Positions 51,975 to 59,829 of a DNA stretch of 64,000 nucleotides are shown here, piece by piece. Below the pieces are notes generated by a model. The model worked only from the letters and a program-made list of their open reading frames with translations, had not been told where the DNA came from and did not search any database. Location of the stretch: the IMG/VR virus record IMGVR_UViG_3300042691_025170, positions 36,579-100,578 of that record. One strand, given 5' to 3'. Both the position numbers and the translations under genes were made by a program. Origin of the DNA: a virus. Each line of letters starts with the position of its first letter. Position 1 is the first letter of the stretch.

Positions 51975-52354
51975 TCTTTAATGCTAAAGAATGTAAAGAG
52001 TGTAATGTCCCAAAAGGTTGGGGACATGAAATCATTTTTGAAAACAATGAACTTTATTGTGGAAAACTTTTGTGTTTCAAGAAGGGAGCAAAGTTTTCTA
52101 TGCACTATCATCTGATTAAAGATGAAACTTGGTATGTGAAAGAAGGTGAGTTCATCTATCGTTGGATTAATACAGTAACAGCGGAGGTAAAAGAAGTCCT
52201 ACTAAAAGAGGGAGATACCGTCAGACAATTACCTGGCCAACCACATCAATTGGAAGCATTAACAGAGGGTGTTATATTTGAAGTATCCACACAACATTTT
52301 GATTCCGACTCTTACAGAGTTTGGAAAGGAGATGGTCAAATAACTAAAATATGA
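51953..52354 (+). CDS. Cupin-fold sugar-phosphate protein
   Basis: 133 residues. A single cupin domain: GWGHEIIFENNELYCGKLL, then KFSMHYHLIKDETWYVKEGEF with His residues and a Glu as metal ligands, and LPGQPHQLEAL as the second motif. Resembles the cupin half of mannose-6-phosphate isomerases. It overlaps the heptose nucleotidyltransferase gene by four bases, so it probably acts on a sugar phosphate in that pathway. 51959 is an alternative start. Confidence 0.85.
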   Translation: MEMRTPIVFNAKECKECNVPKGWGHEIIFENNELYCGKLLCFKKGAKFSMHYHLIKDETWYVKEGEFIYRWINTVTAEVKEVLLKEGDTVRQLPGQPHQLEALTEGVIFEVSTQHFDSDSYRVWKGDGQITKI

Positions 52355-52749
52355 AAATTTGGGTGAACGGAACATTTGATGTCCTACACATAGGACACAT
52401 TAGACTATTAAAGTATGCGGCATCTTTAGGTGAATTGCGTGTTGGTATAGACACCGATGAAAGAGTTAAACGATTGAAAGGTGATGGCAGACCTTTTAAC
52501 AATTTAGGTGAACGTATAGAGTTTCTAGCCTCTTTGAAATTTGTAAAAGATGTCGTAACTTATACCACAGATGAAGAACTGGAAAATCACATAAAAAACT
52601 ATAAACCAGATATTATGGTGAAAGGTTCGGATTGGAAAGGCGGAAATATAATAGGTGGACGATATGTGAATGATATTCGTTTCATAGATATGGTAGAAGG
52701 TAAATCAACAACAAAAATTTTAAACTATGAAAGTAACGGTAATAGGTGA
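52351..52749 (+). CDS. Heptose-1-phosphate adenylyltransferase-like (HldE C-domain type)
   Basis: 132 residues. VNGTFDVLHIGHIRLL contains the HxGH motif of the cytidylyltransferase fold. GDGRPFNNLGERIEFLASL, PDIMVKGSDW and KSTTKIL match the RfaE domain II that forms ADP-heptose from heptose-1-phosphate and ATP. Encoded separately from the kinase. The end overlaps the kinase start by 23 bases. Confidence 0.92.
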   Translation: MKIWVNGTFDVLHIGHIRLLKYAASLGELRVGIDTDERVKRLKGDGRPFNNLGERIEFLASLKFVKDVVTYTTDEELENHIKNYKPDIMVKGSDWKGGNIIGGRYVNDIRFIDMVEGKSTTKILNYESNGNR

Positions 52750-53464
52750 GATATGTGAAGATATATTTGTATATGGTGAGTCCAAAAGATTAAGCCCAGA
52801 AGTACCTGTTCCTGTTTTTGTACCCAAGCGTTCATCTGCTAATAAAGGAATGGCAGGTAATGTAGTACAAAATTTACTAGCTATAAATCCAAGTTGTGAT
52901 GTTATTGGTTTTCATCAAAGTCGTTCAATAAAGAAAACAAGATATGTACATGATAAAACAAACCATATGTTTTTACGAGTTGATGAAGGTGAAGTAGTTG
53001 AAAATTTTGTAATGACTGAACATATCTTAAAACGAATCATAGAATCTGATATTGTTATTATCAGCGATTATGACAAAGGATATTTGGACAAGCATGATAT
53101 TCGTTCTATATCATCAAATAGTAAATTGTGTATTCTTGATTCTAAAAAAGTGTTGGATACCTATACTATAAAATCCGTAAGGTTTGTCAAACTAAACGAA
53201 ACCGAGTTTCAAAATAATAAATTTGACGATTCCGATATTAGTAAAATTATTATCACACGTGGTATAGATGGTACTGATTATATGGGTAATAATTATCCCT
53301 CACCCAAACCTATCCAAACTATGGATGTTAGTGGAGCTGGCGATACATTTACCGCCGCCTTTGCTATAAAGTATTTTGAAACAAAGGAAACTAAACAATC
53401 AATCATTTATGCCAATGAAATGGCAAGTATTGTAGTATCTAAAAGAGGAGTAGCAACACCATGA
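52727..53464 (+). CDS. Heptose-7-phosphate kinase-like (PfkB family, HldE N-domain type)
   Basis: 245 residues. VTVIGEICEDIFVYGESKRLSPEVPVPVF-type start and KGMAGNVVQNLLAI are RfaE domain I features; DIVIISDYDKGYLD follows, and DVSGAGDTFTAAFA is the PfkB catalytic motif with the base Asp. It is shorter than the usual 310 residues. ATGA overlap with the epimerase gene. Confidence 0.92.
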   Translation: MKVTVIGEICEDIFVYGESKRLSPEVPVPVFVPKRSSANKGMAGNVVQNLLAINPSCDVIGFHQSRSIKKTRYVHDKTNHMFLRVDEGEVVENFVMTEHILKRIIESDIVIISDYDKGYLDKHDIRSISSNSKLCILDSKKVLDTYTIKSVRFVKLNETEFQNNKFDDSDISKIIITRGIDGTDYMGNNYPSPKPIQTMDVSGAGDTFTAAFAIKYFETKETKQSIIYANEMASIVVSKRGVATP

Positions 53465-54288
53465 AAAATGTAATAATTACAGGTACAAAAGGATTTATTG
53501 GTGGCAGACTATTGAATAGACTAAAGGGTGAATTCAATTGTTATGAAATAAACGAAGACATATTTGATAGTTCTGATTTGACAAAGGAAATAGATAACAT
53601 CATGTTTAATGTGAATCCGGTAGCCGTGTTTCATGTTGGAGCATGTTCCAATACATTAGAAACTGATGTAAACTATATGATGAGTAGAAATTTTGAATTC
53701 ACCAAAATACTATCAGATCAATGCACTTTGTATAAACATAACATACCATTTGTATATTCTTCTTCCGCTGCAAATTATGGTATAGACGGAACTAGTCCTT
53801 CAAATCTATATGGATGGAGTAAATATGTAGCTGAACAATATGTTACACTAAATGGTGGTGTAGCTCTACGCTACTTTAATGTGTACGGACCAGGCGAAGA
53901 ACATAAAGGTAAAATGTCATCAGTTGCTTTTCAAATGTGGAAAAAGTATAAAAGAGGTGATATTATAAAAATATTTCCTGGCAAACCTCAGCGAGATTTT
54001 GTTTACATTGAAGATGTAATAGAAGCTAATATTGAAGCATATAAAAATTATGACGAATACCATTTCCACTGGTTTGATGTTGGTTATGGTGAGTCAAGAA
54101 CATTTGAAGATGTTTTGGATATAATGGCAATACCATTTGAATACACGGATGAAAACGATATTCCAAAAGGATATCAGTTTTTCACAAAGAGTAATCCCGA
54201 TAAGTGGATGAGTGGATGGAAGCCAAAATATCCAATAGAAGTTGGATTAACCGAATATAAAAAATATCTTGAAAATGGAAAATTCTAA
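53461..54288 (+). CDS. hldD: ADP-glyceromanno-heptose 6-epimerase
   Basis: 275 residues. It epimerises ADP-D-glycero-D-manno-heptose to the L-glycero form. Rossmann motif GTKGFIGGRL; HVGACSNTLE; YSSSAANYG; LYGWSKYVAE (Tyr, Lys); and the HldD-specific RYFNVYGPGEEHKGKMSSVA and RDFVYIEDVIEA. FFTKSNPDKWMSGW matches the family end. The last gene of the heptose set. Confidence 0.95.
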   Translation: MKNVIITGTKGFIGGRLLNRLKGEFNCYEINEDIFDSSDLTKEIDNIMFNVNPVAVFHVGACSNTLETDVNYMMSRNFEFTKILSDQCTLYKHNIPFVYSSSAANYGIDGTSPSNLYGWSKYVAEQYVTLNGGVALRYFNVYGPGEEHKGKMSSVAFQMWKKYKRGDIIKIFPGKPQRDFVYIEDVIEANIEAYKNYDEYHFHWFDVGYGESRTFEDVLDIMAIPFEYTDENDIPKGYQFFTKSNPDKWMSGWKPKYPIEVGLTEYKKYLENGKF

Positions 54289-54454
54289 AATAGATAAAGT
54301 AATAGAGTTACTAATAGAAATCCGTGACCTATTAAAAAATCAGTCACCACAACCTCAGACAAAAATAACGGTTGTCGGAAATCGTTCTGCCAATTCAGCA
54401 GGAAGGCCACCAAAGACTGCCGGACTCAATACTAACGAGGATTTTACCCTATAG
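54275..54454 (+). CDS. Small hypothetical protein
   Basis: 59 residues. A short helix (KIDKVIELLIEIRDLLKNQ) then a Pro/Thr/Asn-rich tail (GNRSANSAGRPPKTAG). It overlaps hldD by 14 bases in another frame. Not recognised. Confidence 0.6.
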   Translation: MENSKIDKVIELLIEIRDLLKNQSPQPQTKITVVGNRSANSAGRPPKTAGLNTNEDFTL

Positions 54455-54455
54455 C

Positions 54456-54744
54456 ATAACTACTTGATTATCAATGGTTTATAACTACTTGATTATCAAT
54501 CAGTTATAAGCGTGTTTCCTATGTCCTAAAGGGTATTTATAACTGTTTGATTATCAATCAGTTATAAAATATTTTGTAACTGTCTGATTATCAGGGGGAA
54601 AGATTTCAAAAAAAGTTCCCCAAAATGTAACCTTTCAGCCCCAATTCCGTTTAATAGTTTGACTCCATCAGTCTAGCCGTACTATTGTGCAACTGACTGA
54701 TAATCAACGAGTTACACAATTATCTGATAATCAACAAGTTACAA
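54456..54744. repeat. Cluster of six palindromic repeats
   Basis: Copies at 54456-54484, 54481-54509, 54539-54567, 54576-54593 (half), 54689-54716 and 54716-54744. The core is TGATTATCA or TGATAATCA, flanked by TAACT upstream and AGTTA downstream, so each unit is an imperfect palindrome (AACT..TGATTATCA..AGTT). The first two share four bases. A GGGGAA/TTCCCC stem (54595-54621) lies between copies four and five. No gene fits in these 290 bases. The last copy ends two bases before the next ATG. Origin iterons or operators are the main options. Confidence 0.9.
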
Positions 54745-54746
54745 CT

Positions 54747-55028
54747 ATGGCAATTATTGACCTCAAAACCAAAAAATACATCGTCATCGGTGGTGTTATC
54801 CATGTGTCCGAAAGGGAAGTTCCTTTTGATACGAAGTATGATGTTATCAGTCCAAAGACAGGTGTTCAGAAACGATTTCATTTTAAGGAATCAACGGGTT
54901 CTGAGTTTGACCCAAAGACAGAATGGGTTTTCAAATCAGACGATGGATATGAGTTCAGAGTTTGTAACGATAAACGAATGACCAAGTGGGCAGCAGAAAA
55001 TTATTTGAATCATAAATTACAAAACTAA
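54747..55028 (+). CDS. Hypothetical protein downstream of the repeats
   Basis: 93 residues, beta-rich (KYIVIGGVIHVSEREVPF, EWVFKSDDGYEFRVC) with a helical end. The ATG at 54747 follows the last repeat; an upstream in-frame ATG (54687) lies within the repeats and gives a low-complexity leader, so I reject it. One base overlap with the next gene. Confidence 0.7.
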   Translation: MAIIDLKTKKYIVIGGVIHVSEREVPFDTKYDVISPKTGVQKRFHFKESTGSEFDPKTEWVFKSDDGYEFRVCNDKRMTKWAAENYLNHKLQN

Positions 55029-55384
55029 TGAAACCGATTGTAAATTTCAACCAACGATTGGAACAAGAACAGATAGTAGTCAATGGTAAATATTTTAGGT
55101 TGTCACCCGATATTCCCACTTTGACAAATTGGTCGGTAGTTAGTATATGGCCCGATTGTGAAGAGAAAGTATTGATTCATCACAAATTAGAAATTGATTG
55201 GACTAATATGTGTTTCCGATTTTATCGTGTTAGGAGACGAGAGGGATTTATATCTTATAAGAGAACAGAAATCCTTTATGGTACTTTTGACCTAATAGAT
55301 TGTAGAGACCATATTGTGTTTATGAATAATGTGATATGTCGTAATATAGATAAACTGATGAGCGATGGTACATACTATTACTAA
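55028..55384 (+). CDS. Hypothetical protein, first member of a small paralogous group
   Basis: 118 residues. KPIVNFNQRLEQEQIVVNGKYFRL at the start parallels the genes at 57772, 58149, 58478 and 58810, which share a MK-x-I-x-N-F-x-K-L opening followed by beta strands and a C-terminal helix. No known fold recognised. Confidence 0.7.
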   Translation: MKPIVNFNQRLEQEQIVVNGKYFRLSPDIPTLTNWSVVSIWPDCEEKVLIHHKLEIDWTNMCFRFYRVRRREGFISYKRTEILYGTFDLIDCRDHIVFMNNVICRNIDKLMSDGTYYY

Positions 55385-55508
55385 GTCCCGTAAACGCAGA
55401 CTGCAAGTAGAACAAGGTGCGTATGATGGTCGGTATCGTCAAAAGATGGTGACCGACAAAAAGAAGAAGTGGAATAAAACAATTTGTAGAAAGAAAGTAG
55501 AGTTATGA
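55365..55508 (+). CDS. Very small basic protein
   Basis: 47 residues, very basic (KSRKRRLQVEQGAYDGRYR, DKKKKWNKTICRKK). It overlaps the end of the preceding gene by 20 bases and shares ATGA with the next start at 55505, which supports translation. Possibly RNA- or DNA-binding. Confidence 0.6.
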   Translation: MVHTITKSRKRRLQVEQGAYDGRYRQKMVTDKKKKWNKTICRKKVEL

Positions 55509-55726
55509 GTGTATTAAAAGTCAAGTTCCGTTCCGAGTTTCAGATAGGTGTAATCAAACACGAGTTGGAACAGAAGTATGGTTGTCGTATTCGTCCCCGT
55601 GGTCGTCACTCTAATCGTAAAGCAGTATTAGGTTGGAGATGGTGTAAAGGTGCACAAAACGACATACCGTGGAGGTTAGCAGAGACGGTAGCGTTTTATC
55701 AGATAAATAATTGTAAACAAAAATAA
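55505..55726 (+). CDS. Small basic protein
   Basis: 73 residues, Arg-rich middle (YGCRIRPRGRHSNRKAVLG). A nucleic-acid-binding role is plausible. Not recognised. Confidence 0.68.
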   Translation: MSVLKVKFRSEFQIGVIKHELEQKYGCRIRPRGRHSNRKAVLGWRWCKGAQNDIPWRLAETVAFYQINNCKQK

Positions 55727-55732
55727 AGAGTT

Positions 55733-56017
55733 ATGTTTAAGAGTACACAAAACAGAGGATTTCAAATCACATTCGCAAATGGTTACACAATCTCCGTACA
55801 ATGGGGCGTGGGTAATTATGGCGACCACCGAACCGGAAAAGTAGGTGAGGAAATGAAACACCACACATGGCAATCCGAAACTGCCGAAGTTGCGGTATGG
55901 GATGAGAATGGTGATTGGGTAAGACCGGTAGGTGGGGCTGATGATGTGAAAGCATATCAGACACCCGAAGAAGTAGCAGAGGCAATTGAACGAGTAAGTA
56001 AATGGAAAGCAGTATGA
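55733..56017 (+). CDS. Conserved phage protein (FKSTQNRGFQITFANGYT type)
   Basis: 94 residues. The start FKSTQNRGFQITFANGYTIS, then VQWGVGNYGDHR, AEVAVWDENGDW, and a C-terminal helix TPEEVAEAIERV recall a small protein frequent in large phages of several hosts, function unknown. ATGA overlap with the next. Confidence 0.8.
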   Translation: MFKSTQNRGFQITFANGYTISVQWGVGNYGDHRTGKVGEEMKHHTWQSETAEVAVWDENGDWVRPVGGADDVKAYQTPEEVAEAIERVSKWKAV

Positions 56018-56121
56018 CGAAGAAAGAGAAGAAGTTTTTAGACAAGAAGTTGGAGAACTTTATGAAGAGGTTGGAGAAACCCGAAATCAAAAAAGTATTC
56101 GTAAGATTAAAAGACAGATGA
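56014..56121 (+). CDS. Very small Lys-rich protein
   Basis: 35 residues (KKEKKFLDKKLENFMKRLEK), a single charged helix. It starts in an ATGA overlap and ends one base before the next gene. The tight packing is the main support. Confidence 0.5.
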   Translation: MTKKEKKFLDKKLENFMKRLEKPEIKKVFVRLKDR

Positions 56122-56122
56122 T

Positions 56123-56389
56123 ATGAAGAAAATCAGAATCAAAACCAAAATGGAAATGACCGAGTGTAAAAGTTGTGGTGGTGAGATGCCACTCCTTCGT
56201 AAGACACTCTATGGTTACAAGAATTGTATCAAGTGTAGTGACATCAAACCTTATGGGTGTGCTCATGTTACCAATCACAAGACAGGTAACGAGATTCAAA
56301 TCCTACCACACGATGTAGCAGAACGACACAATCGTATCGCAGCACGACAAGGGTATGGTGTATCTAACGGAATGAAATTTACTGATTAA
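56123..56389 (+). CDS. Small zinc-ribbon protein
   Basis: 88 residues. CKSCGGEMPLLRKTLYGYKN and CIKC give a four-Cys zinc ribbon, followed by PYGCAHVTNHKTGNEIQ. Reminiscent of DksA/TraR-like zinc parts but without their coiled coil. Function unknown. Confidence 0.7.
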   Translation: MKKIRIKTKMEMTECKSCGGEMPLLRKTLYGYKNCIKCSDIKPYGCAHVTNHKTGNEIQILPHDVAERHNRIAARQGYGVSNGMKFTD

Positions 56390-56407
56390 AAATCAAAAAC
56401 AAAATTT

Positions 56408-56716
56408 ATGAAAAATCAATTAAAAAAAATGAGTCTGAATGAGATGAAGACTCTCCATCGCTCTTTAGAATCCGCTATTTACGATAAGGAATGTGAGCTT
56501 CGTAAATCCGTTAAGTGTAACAAAATTAAAGGACATTTCATATTGGAGTTCGGTGGTAAGAAGTGGGGAGTTTATGTAAATAATCGTAATGGTCGTGGTG
56601 GTTGGGATGTTCACAAAATATCTAATGGTAAGAAGGGAATGTTAGTGTGTAAGGAATGGCATTGGGGTATTAATATGTTGAGATTGAGAATAGCTAATGG
56701 TGACAAAATTAAGTAA
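56408..56716 (+). CDS. Hypothetical protein
   Basis: 102 residues, basic, with an N-terminal helix (NEMKTLHRSLESAIYDKECEL) and a beta-rich second half (GKKWGVYVNNRNGRGGW). Not recognised. Confidence 0.68.
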   Translation: MKNQLKKMSLNEMKTLHRSLESAIYDKECELRKSVKCNKIKGHFILEFGGKKWGVYVNNRNGRGGWDVHKISNGKKGMLVCKEWHWGINMLRLRIANGDKIK

Positions 56717-56717
56717 T

Positions 56718-57086
56718 ATGGCAAGAGCAAAGAAAGTAATTGATTGGGTAGAGTTATCCGATAGTTTTCAGAAAGGTGTAATCGTTTCTGTTAAAGTGGT
56801 AGTAGGTAATAATACATCCACAAAAACGGGATTGAAAATTACCAACCTCAACAAGAAGACGATGACGGTTATGGAAGTTGACAGAACCAATAAGAAGAAC
56901 ATCTTCCGAAAGTTTCTCCGAACCGATATCGTTCAGATTGAGGGGTTTGAACTTACCTTACGAAAAGATGTGCTCCCTCGTAAAGAGGAAAGTGATTGGG
57001 GCAGTATCGGACAAGGTAGATACCAAAGGAGAGCATATAGTAACCACTCCAAAGGTTGGAGTTCAAACGCACCACAATACAGATGA
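56718..57086 (+). CDS. Hypothetical basic protein
   Basis: 122 residues, Lys/Arg-rich. VIVSVKVVVGN-like beta strands, then TVMEVDRTNKKNIFRKFLR. The ATG at 56718 follows the previous stop by one base. ATGA overlap with the next. Confidence 0.68.
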   Translation: MARAKKVIDWVELSDSFQKGVIVSVKVVVGNNTSTKTGLKITNLNKKTMTVMEVDRTNKKNIFRKFLRTDIVQIEGFELTLRKDVLPRKEESDWGSIGQGRYQRRAYSNHSKGWSSNAPQYR

Positions 57087-57406
57087 GAAAGATAACAGAA
57101 AAATCAGTTAGAAACTTTTTAGATGGAGTTCCGTTTAAGAATGGAAACATGGAAGTTTGTAGAGAGGGTAGTATTTATTATCTCAAACTACATGGTAATA
57201 AGATTGCTGCCAAAACTACCAATGGTGACATTTGGATTAGTAACGCCGGATGGTTTAGCCGAACAACAAAAGAGAGACTGAACGCATTGCCGGGTGTTTC
57301 CATCATACAGAAAAAAAGGTTGTGGTATCTTAACGGAAACCCTTGGAACGGAAGACCAATTTGTGTTGTAGATAAAAAAAATTTATTAGGTTATGTTAGT
57401 TTATGA
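57083..57406 (+). CDS. Hypothetical protein
   Basis: 107 residues. Beta-rich (GSIYYLKLHGNKIAAKTTNG, DIWISNAGWFSRTT) with a LNALPGVSIIQKK segment. Not recognised. The start shares ATGA with the previous stop. Confidence 0.68.
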   Translation: MRKITEKSVRNFLDGVPFKNGNMEVCREGSIYYLKLHGNKIAAKTTNGDIWISNAGWFSRTTKERLNALPGVSIIQKKRLWYLNGNPWNGRPICVVDKKNLLGYVSL

Positions 57407-57743
57407 AACAAAAGTCGGAGAGTATTTCAAAACCAATAAGGTTGTTGAGAAATTCGTTCAAGAAGTAGACAAGAAGATTTGCGAGTATTACGATGAAAAG
57501 TTGTCCAATCTACCTCACCCAATGATAAAGGTAGAGTTAGGTAACAAGTTCATCAAGATTGTCTCTGATAGTAGTTGTTGGGGATTCATCTCTCGTGTAG
57601 ATGATGTTCATAAAGGTTCACCGATTCGGAAGGGTGACCTACTGAAACCCGCATCATACAAAGCACCCGCACGACACGCAAGAGGTAACATCATTGATGG
57701 AACTGCGAAGTGGGGAGTATATGGGCCAGAGTATATAAAGTAA
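57393..57743 (+). CDS. Conserved phage protein (KPASYKAPARHARGN type)
   Basis: 116 residues. The end, GDLLKPASYKAPARHARGN, then IIDGTAKWGVYGPEYI, resembles a small family I recall from phages of several hosts; function unknown. It overlaps the preceding gene by 14 bases. Confidence 0.72.
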   Translation: MLVYETKVGEYFKTNKVVEKFVQEVDKKICEYYDEKLSNLPHPMIKVELGNKFIKIVSDSSCWGFISRVDDVHKGSPIRKGDLLKPASYKAPARHARGNIIDGTAKWGVYGPEYIK

Positions 57744-57771
57744 TCGGCGTTTTATCACAAACAATCACACT

Positions 57772-58146
57772 ATGAACATAAAAGGTTTTCACAAGTTACA
57801 AGGTCAAAAGATTAAAGTATTCGGCCGAGAGTTTAGATTGGACTTACAACAGACATCGGATACAGACAAGATGGATGTGTGGGTGTTTGAAAGTACTCCA
57901 TCTACGTTATCAAAAAGCACCTACAATGCCCTCCTTCTAACGGTTGATTTTTCTCATGCTACAAAATTACCAATTGAAACTCGTGTCTGTTTTCGTGGTA
58001 GGGGTGATGAAGCACCAAAGGGTTGGTATAATAGAGAATTAAATCCACCCGGCTGGGCATTTAACAGACTTGATAATTTCTGTGATTGGATTGCTGACCA
58101 CATGGAATTTGATTTAGGTGAAGATTGGTTTATATCCAAACAATAG
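57772..58146 (+). CDS. Paralogous small protein (group at 55028-59172)
   Basis: 124 residues. NIKGFHKLQGQKIKVFGREF, a beta-rich middle (VWVFESTPSTLSKST), RVCFRGRGDEAPKGW and a C-terminal helix (LDNFCDWIADHMEFD). Similar in length and layout to the next three genes; probably arisen by duplication. Confidence 0.68.
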   Translation: MNIKGFHKLQGQKIKVFGREFRLDLQQTSDTDKMDVWVFESTPSTLSKSTYNALLLTVDFSHATKLPIETRVCFRGRGDEAPKGWYNRELNPPGWAFNRLDNFCDWIADHMEFDLGEDWFISKQ

Positions 58147-58148
58147 TT

Positions 58149-58481
58149 ATGAAGTTGACCATTAAGAATATCAATAAGTTGAAAGACAAAATCTATCAAC
58201 CTTATGCGGAAGAGTGGCAATTAGTTCGTATTGCAGAATACGATACGCAATATCGTTTTCACTTTAACAATAACAGAGACCAAACACTATCTTGTATGAT
58301 AACATTAGAGAGATGGCCTTCGGGTAAACCTCGGACTATATATCATCAACCTAAGTATGTAATTGAACTACACGAATGTGGCATCAGACAATACGAATTG
58401 TATCACCAAGACATTAGATTTATCAATACATTCCGAGTCCTACTTGAATCTGTATTAGAAGGTAAAACCCCATATCAATGA
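58149..58481 (+). CDS. Paralogous small protein (group at 55028-59172)
   Basis: 110 residues. KLTIKNINKLKDKIYQPY, then beta strands QLVRIAEYDTQYRFHF and a C-terminal helix (FINTFRVLLESVLEG). 58149 follows the previous stop; the 58125 ATG lies inside the preceding gene. ATGA overlap with the next. Confidence 0.68.
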   Translation: MKLTIKNINKLKDKIYQPYAEEWQLVRIAEYDTQYRFHFNNNRDQTLSCMITLERWPSGKPRTIYHQPKYVIELHECGIRQYELYHQDIRFINTFRVLLESVLEGKTPYQ

Positions 58482-58813
58482 AACCTATAAAGAATTTTCA
58501 AAAGTTGTGTGATGTACTAAGTGTCTTCAACCTAAATGGTGAGAAATGTAGATTTCAGATGTATGACACGACTGAATTTTGGATAGAACCTATTAGAAAA
58601 GATTTGCAAAATGCAAATATATACTCCATGGTATTCAGACCTGATTGGGAAAACGAAACGATTAGGATGCGTGTTATATCAGATGCTCGGATTCCCGATA
58701 TGATTTACCCGATTCCTCCATTTGTAAGAAGCAATCCGCAGGATTGGGTATCATGGATTTTTGATTTAGTATCTTCACAACAAGACAAAATATACAAGCG
58801 ACAGATAATATGA
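58478..58813 (+). CDS. Paralogous small protein (group at 55028-59172)
   Basis: 111 residues. KPIKNFQKLCDVLSVF start, beta strands (CRFQMYDTTEFWIEPI), SMVFRPDWENETIRMRV and a C-terminal helix WVSWIFDLVSSQQ. The N-terminus is especially close to that at 55028. ATGA overlaps on both sides. Confidence 0.7.
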   Translation: MKPIKNFQKLCDVLSVFNLNGEKCRFQMYDTTEFWIEPIRKDLQNANIYSMVFRPDWENETIRMRVISDARIPDMIYPIPPFVRSNPQDWVSWIFDLVSSQQDKIYKRQII

Positions 58814-59172
58814 AACAACCAACGAACTTTTACAAGGTCAACAAGAAAAGATTTGTCGCGCGCGATGGTAAAGAATACGCCGTCAGTCTTGACTCCTATG
58901 ATGGTGATGCATTATTCGTCATACCCAATGGAGAATATATCAATTGTATCCATATGGTTATTCCGTGGCATGAGTGGACGGCAGAATCTATAATGATAAT
59001 GATTGGTATAGTACCATCGGGTATGGGAAAGTCATATCACGCACAATATGCAGTCATCTTGAGTAGGAAACACATTCAGAGTTTAGACCATTTTGTAGAT
59101 TGGTTAGACAATGAAGTTATTAGAATTTGTAAAAAAGAACTTGAAACGAAACTTGAAGGAAAACGAATATGA
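58810..59172 (+). CDS. Paralogous small protein (group at 55028-59172)
   Basis: 120 residues. KQPTNFYKVNKKRFVARDGK, beta strands (LFVIPNGEYINCIHMVIPW), ESIMIMIGIVP, and a C-terminal helix SLDHFVDWLDNEVIRI. ATGA overlap with the SWIM gene. Confidence 0.7.
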   Translation: MKQPTNFYKVNKKRFVARDGKEYAVSLDSYDGDALFVIPNGEYINCIHMVIPWHEWTAESIMIMIGIVPSGMGKSYHAQYAVILSRKHIQSLDHFVDWLDNEVIRICKKELETKLEGKRI

Positions 59173-59501
59173 AACAACTAAGAATTGAAAGTCACTTACC
59201 CGCAATTAGTTTTGAACTCGGTGATAAGTATTGGATTGCGTGTGGCGCACAATGGATGGAAGTAGACCGAGTTTATACGCCCGAAGAACTCAAAAAGATT
59301 TGGGTAAAGACTGAAAGAAAAGTAGAGGTTCAACCGAAACAAAAGGTAGAGAAAGCGAAAATATATTCCGTTACAGGTAGTAAAGGTAAGACTTACAAAG
59401 TAAAACAACAAGGTAACTCTTGGACTTGTAATTGTCCCGCTTCTACTTTCCGCCGTTGGGAAGAATGTAAACACATTACACAAATAAAAAACAACAAATA
59501 A
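59169..59501 (+). CDS. SWIM zinc-finger protein
   Basis: 110 residues. WTCNCPASTFRRWEECKHI is a C-x-C-xn-C-x-H SWIM motif, which binds zinc and often nucleic acid. The first 45 residues (PAISFELGDKYWIACGAQW) form a separate small part, with a Lys-rich linker between. Confidence 0.85.
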   Translation: MKQLRIESHLPAISFELGDKYWIACGAQWMEVDRVYTPEELKKIWVKTERKVEVQPKQKVEKAKIYSVTGSKGKTYKVKQQGNSWTCNCPASTFRRWEECKHITQIKNNK

Positions 59502-59505
59502 ATTT

Positions 59506-59679
59506 ATGAAAAAGAGTAGAACTGTAAAACCAAAATCGTTATTCAAACCAATTCTTGGGGAGGATATTTTTATCCGTGAACAACATCCCGATAAGAGAAC
59601 AAATCTTCAATGGGTAAAATTTATGAACAAAAAGTTTGACCTACATTGGGGTATGAGAAAGAAAGACATTAAAGATTAA
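59506..59679 (+). CDS. Small basic protein
   Basis: 57 residues (SRTVKPKSLFKPILGEDIF, RTNLQWVKFMNKKFDLHW). It has a TTATG start four bases after the SWIM stop and is three bases from the next gene. Not recognised. Confidence 0.62.
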   Translation: MKKSRTVKPKSLFKPILGEDIFIREQHPDKRTNLQWVKFMNKKFDLHWGMRKKDIKD

Positions 59680-59682
59680 TTT

Positions 59683-59826
59683 ATGATATACATTATAATA
59701 GCATTTTTTATTTGGATGGCTTATGAAATTTGGAGAGCGCCGATAATAAGAGAAATCGGAGATGACCAATATAAAATTGTTCGTAAAGAAAAAAAGTTTG
59801 GTGATATATTTAAATTTAAAAAATAA
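59683..59826 (+). CDS. Very small membrane protein
   Basis: 47 residues. An N-terminal hydrophobic helix (IYIIIAFFIWMAYEIW) and a charged tail (DDQYKIVRKEKKFG). First of four consecutive tiny membrane proteins. Confidence 0.6.
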   Translation: MIYIIIAFFIWMAYEIWRAPIIREIGDDQYKIVRKEKKFGDIFKFKK

Positions 59827-59829
59827 CTT

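Noticed and set aside
54456-54744. CRISPR array
   Set aside because: Repeats are palindromic, diverge between copies, have irregular gaps of zero to about 95 bases and no spacers of equal length; no cas genes nearby apart from a Cas4-like nuclease far away.
54687-54746. N-terminal extension of the gene at 54747
   Set aside because: It translates two copies of the intergenic repeat (TDNQ.VTQLSDNQQVT), so it is non-coding repeat in frame by chance.
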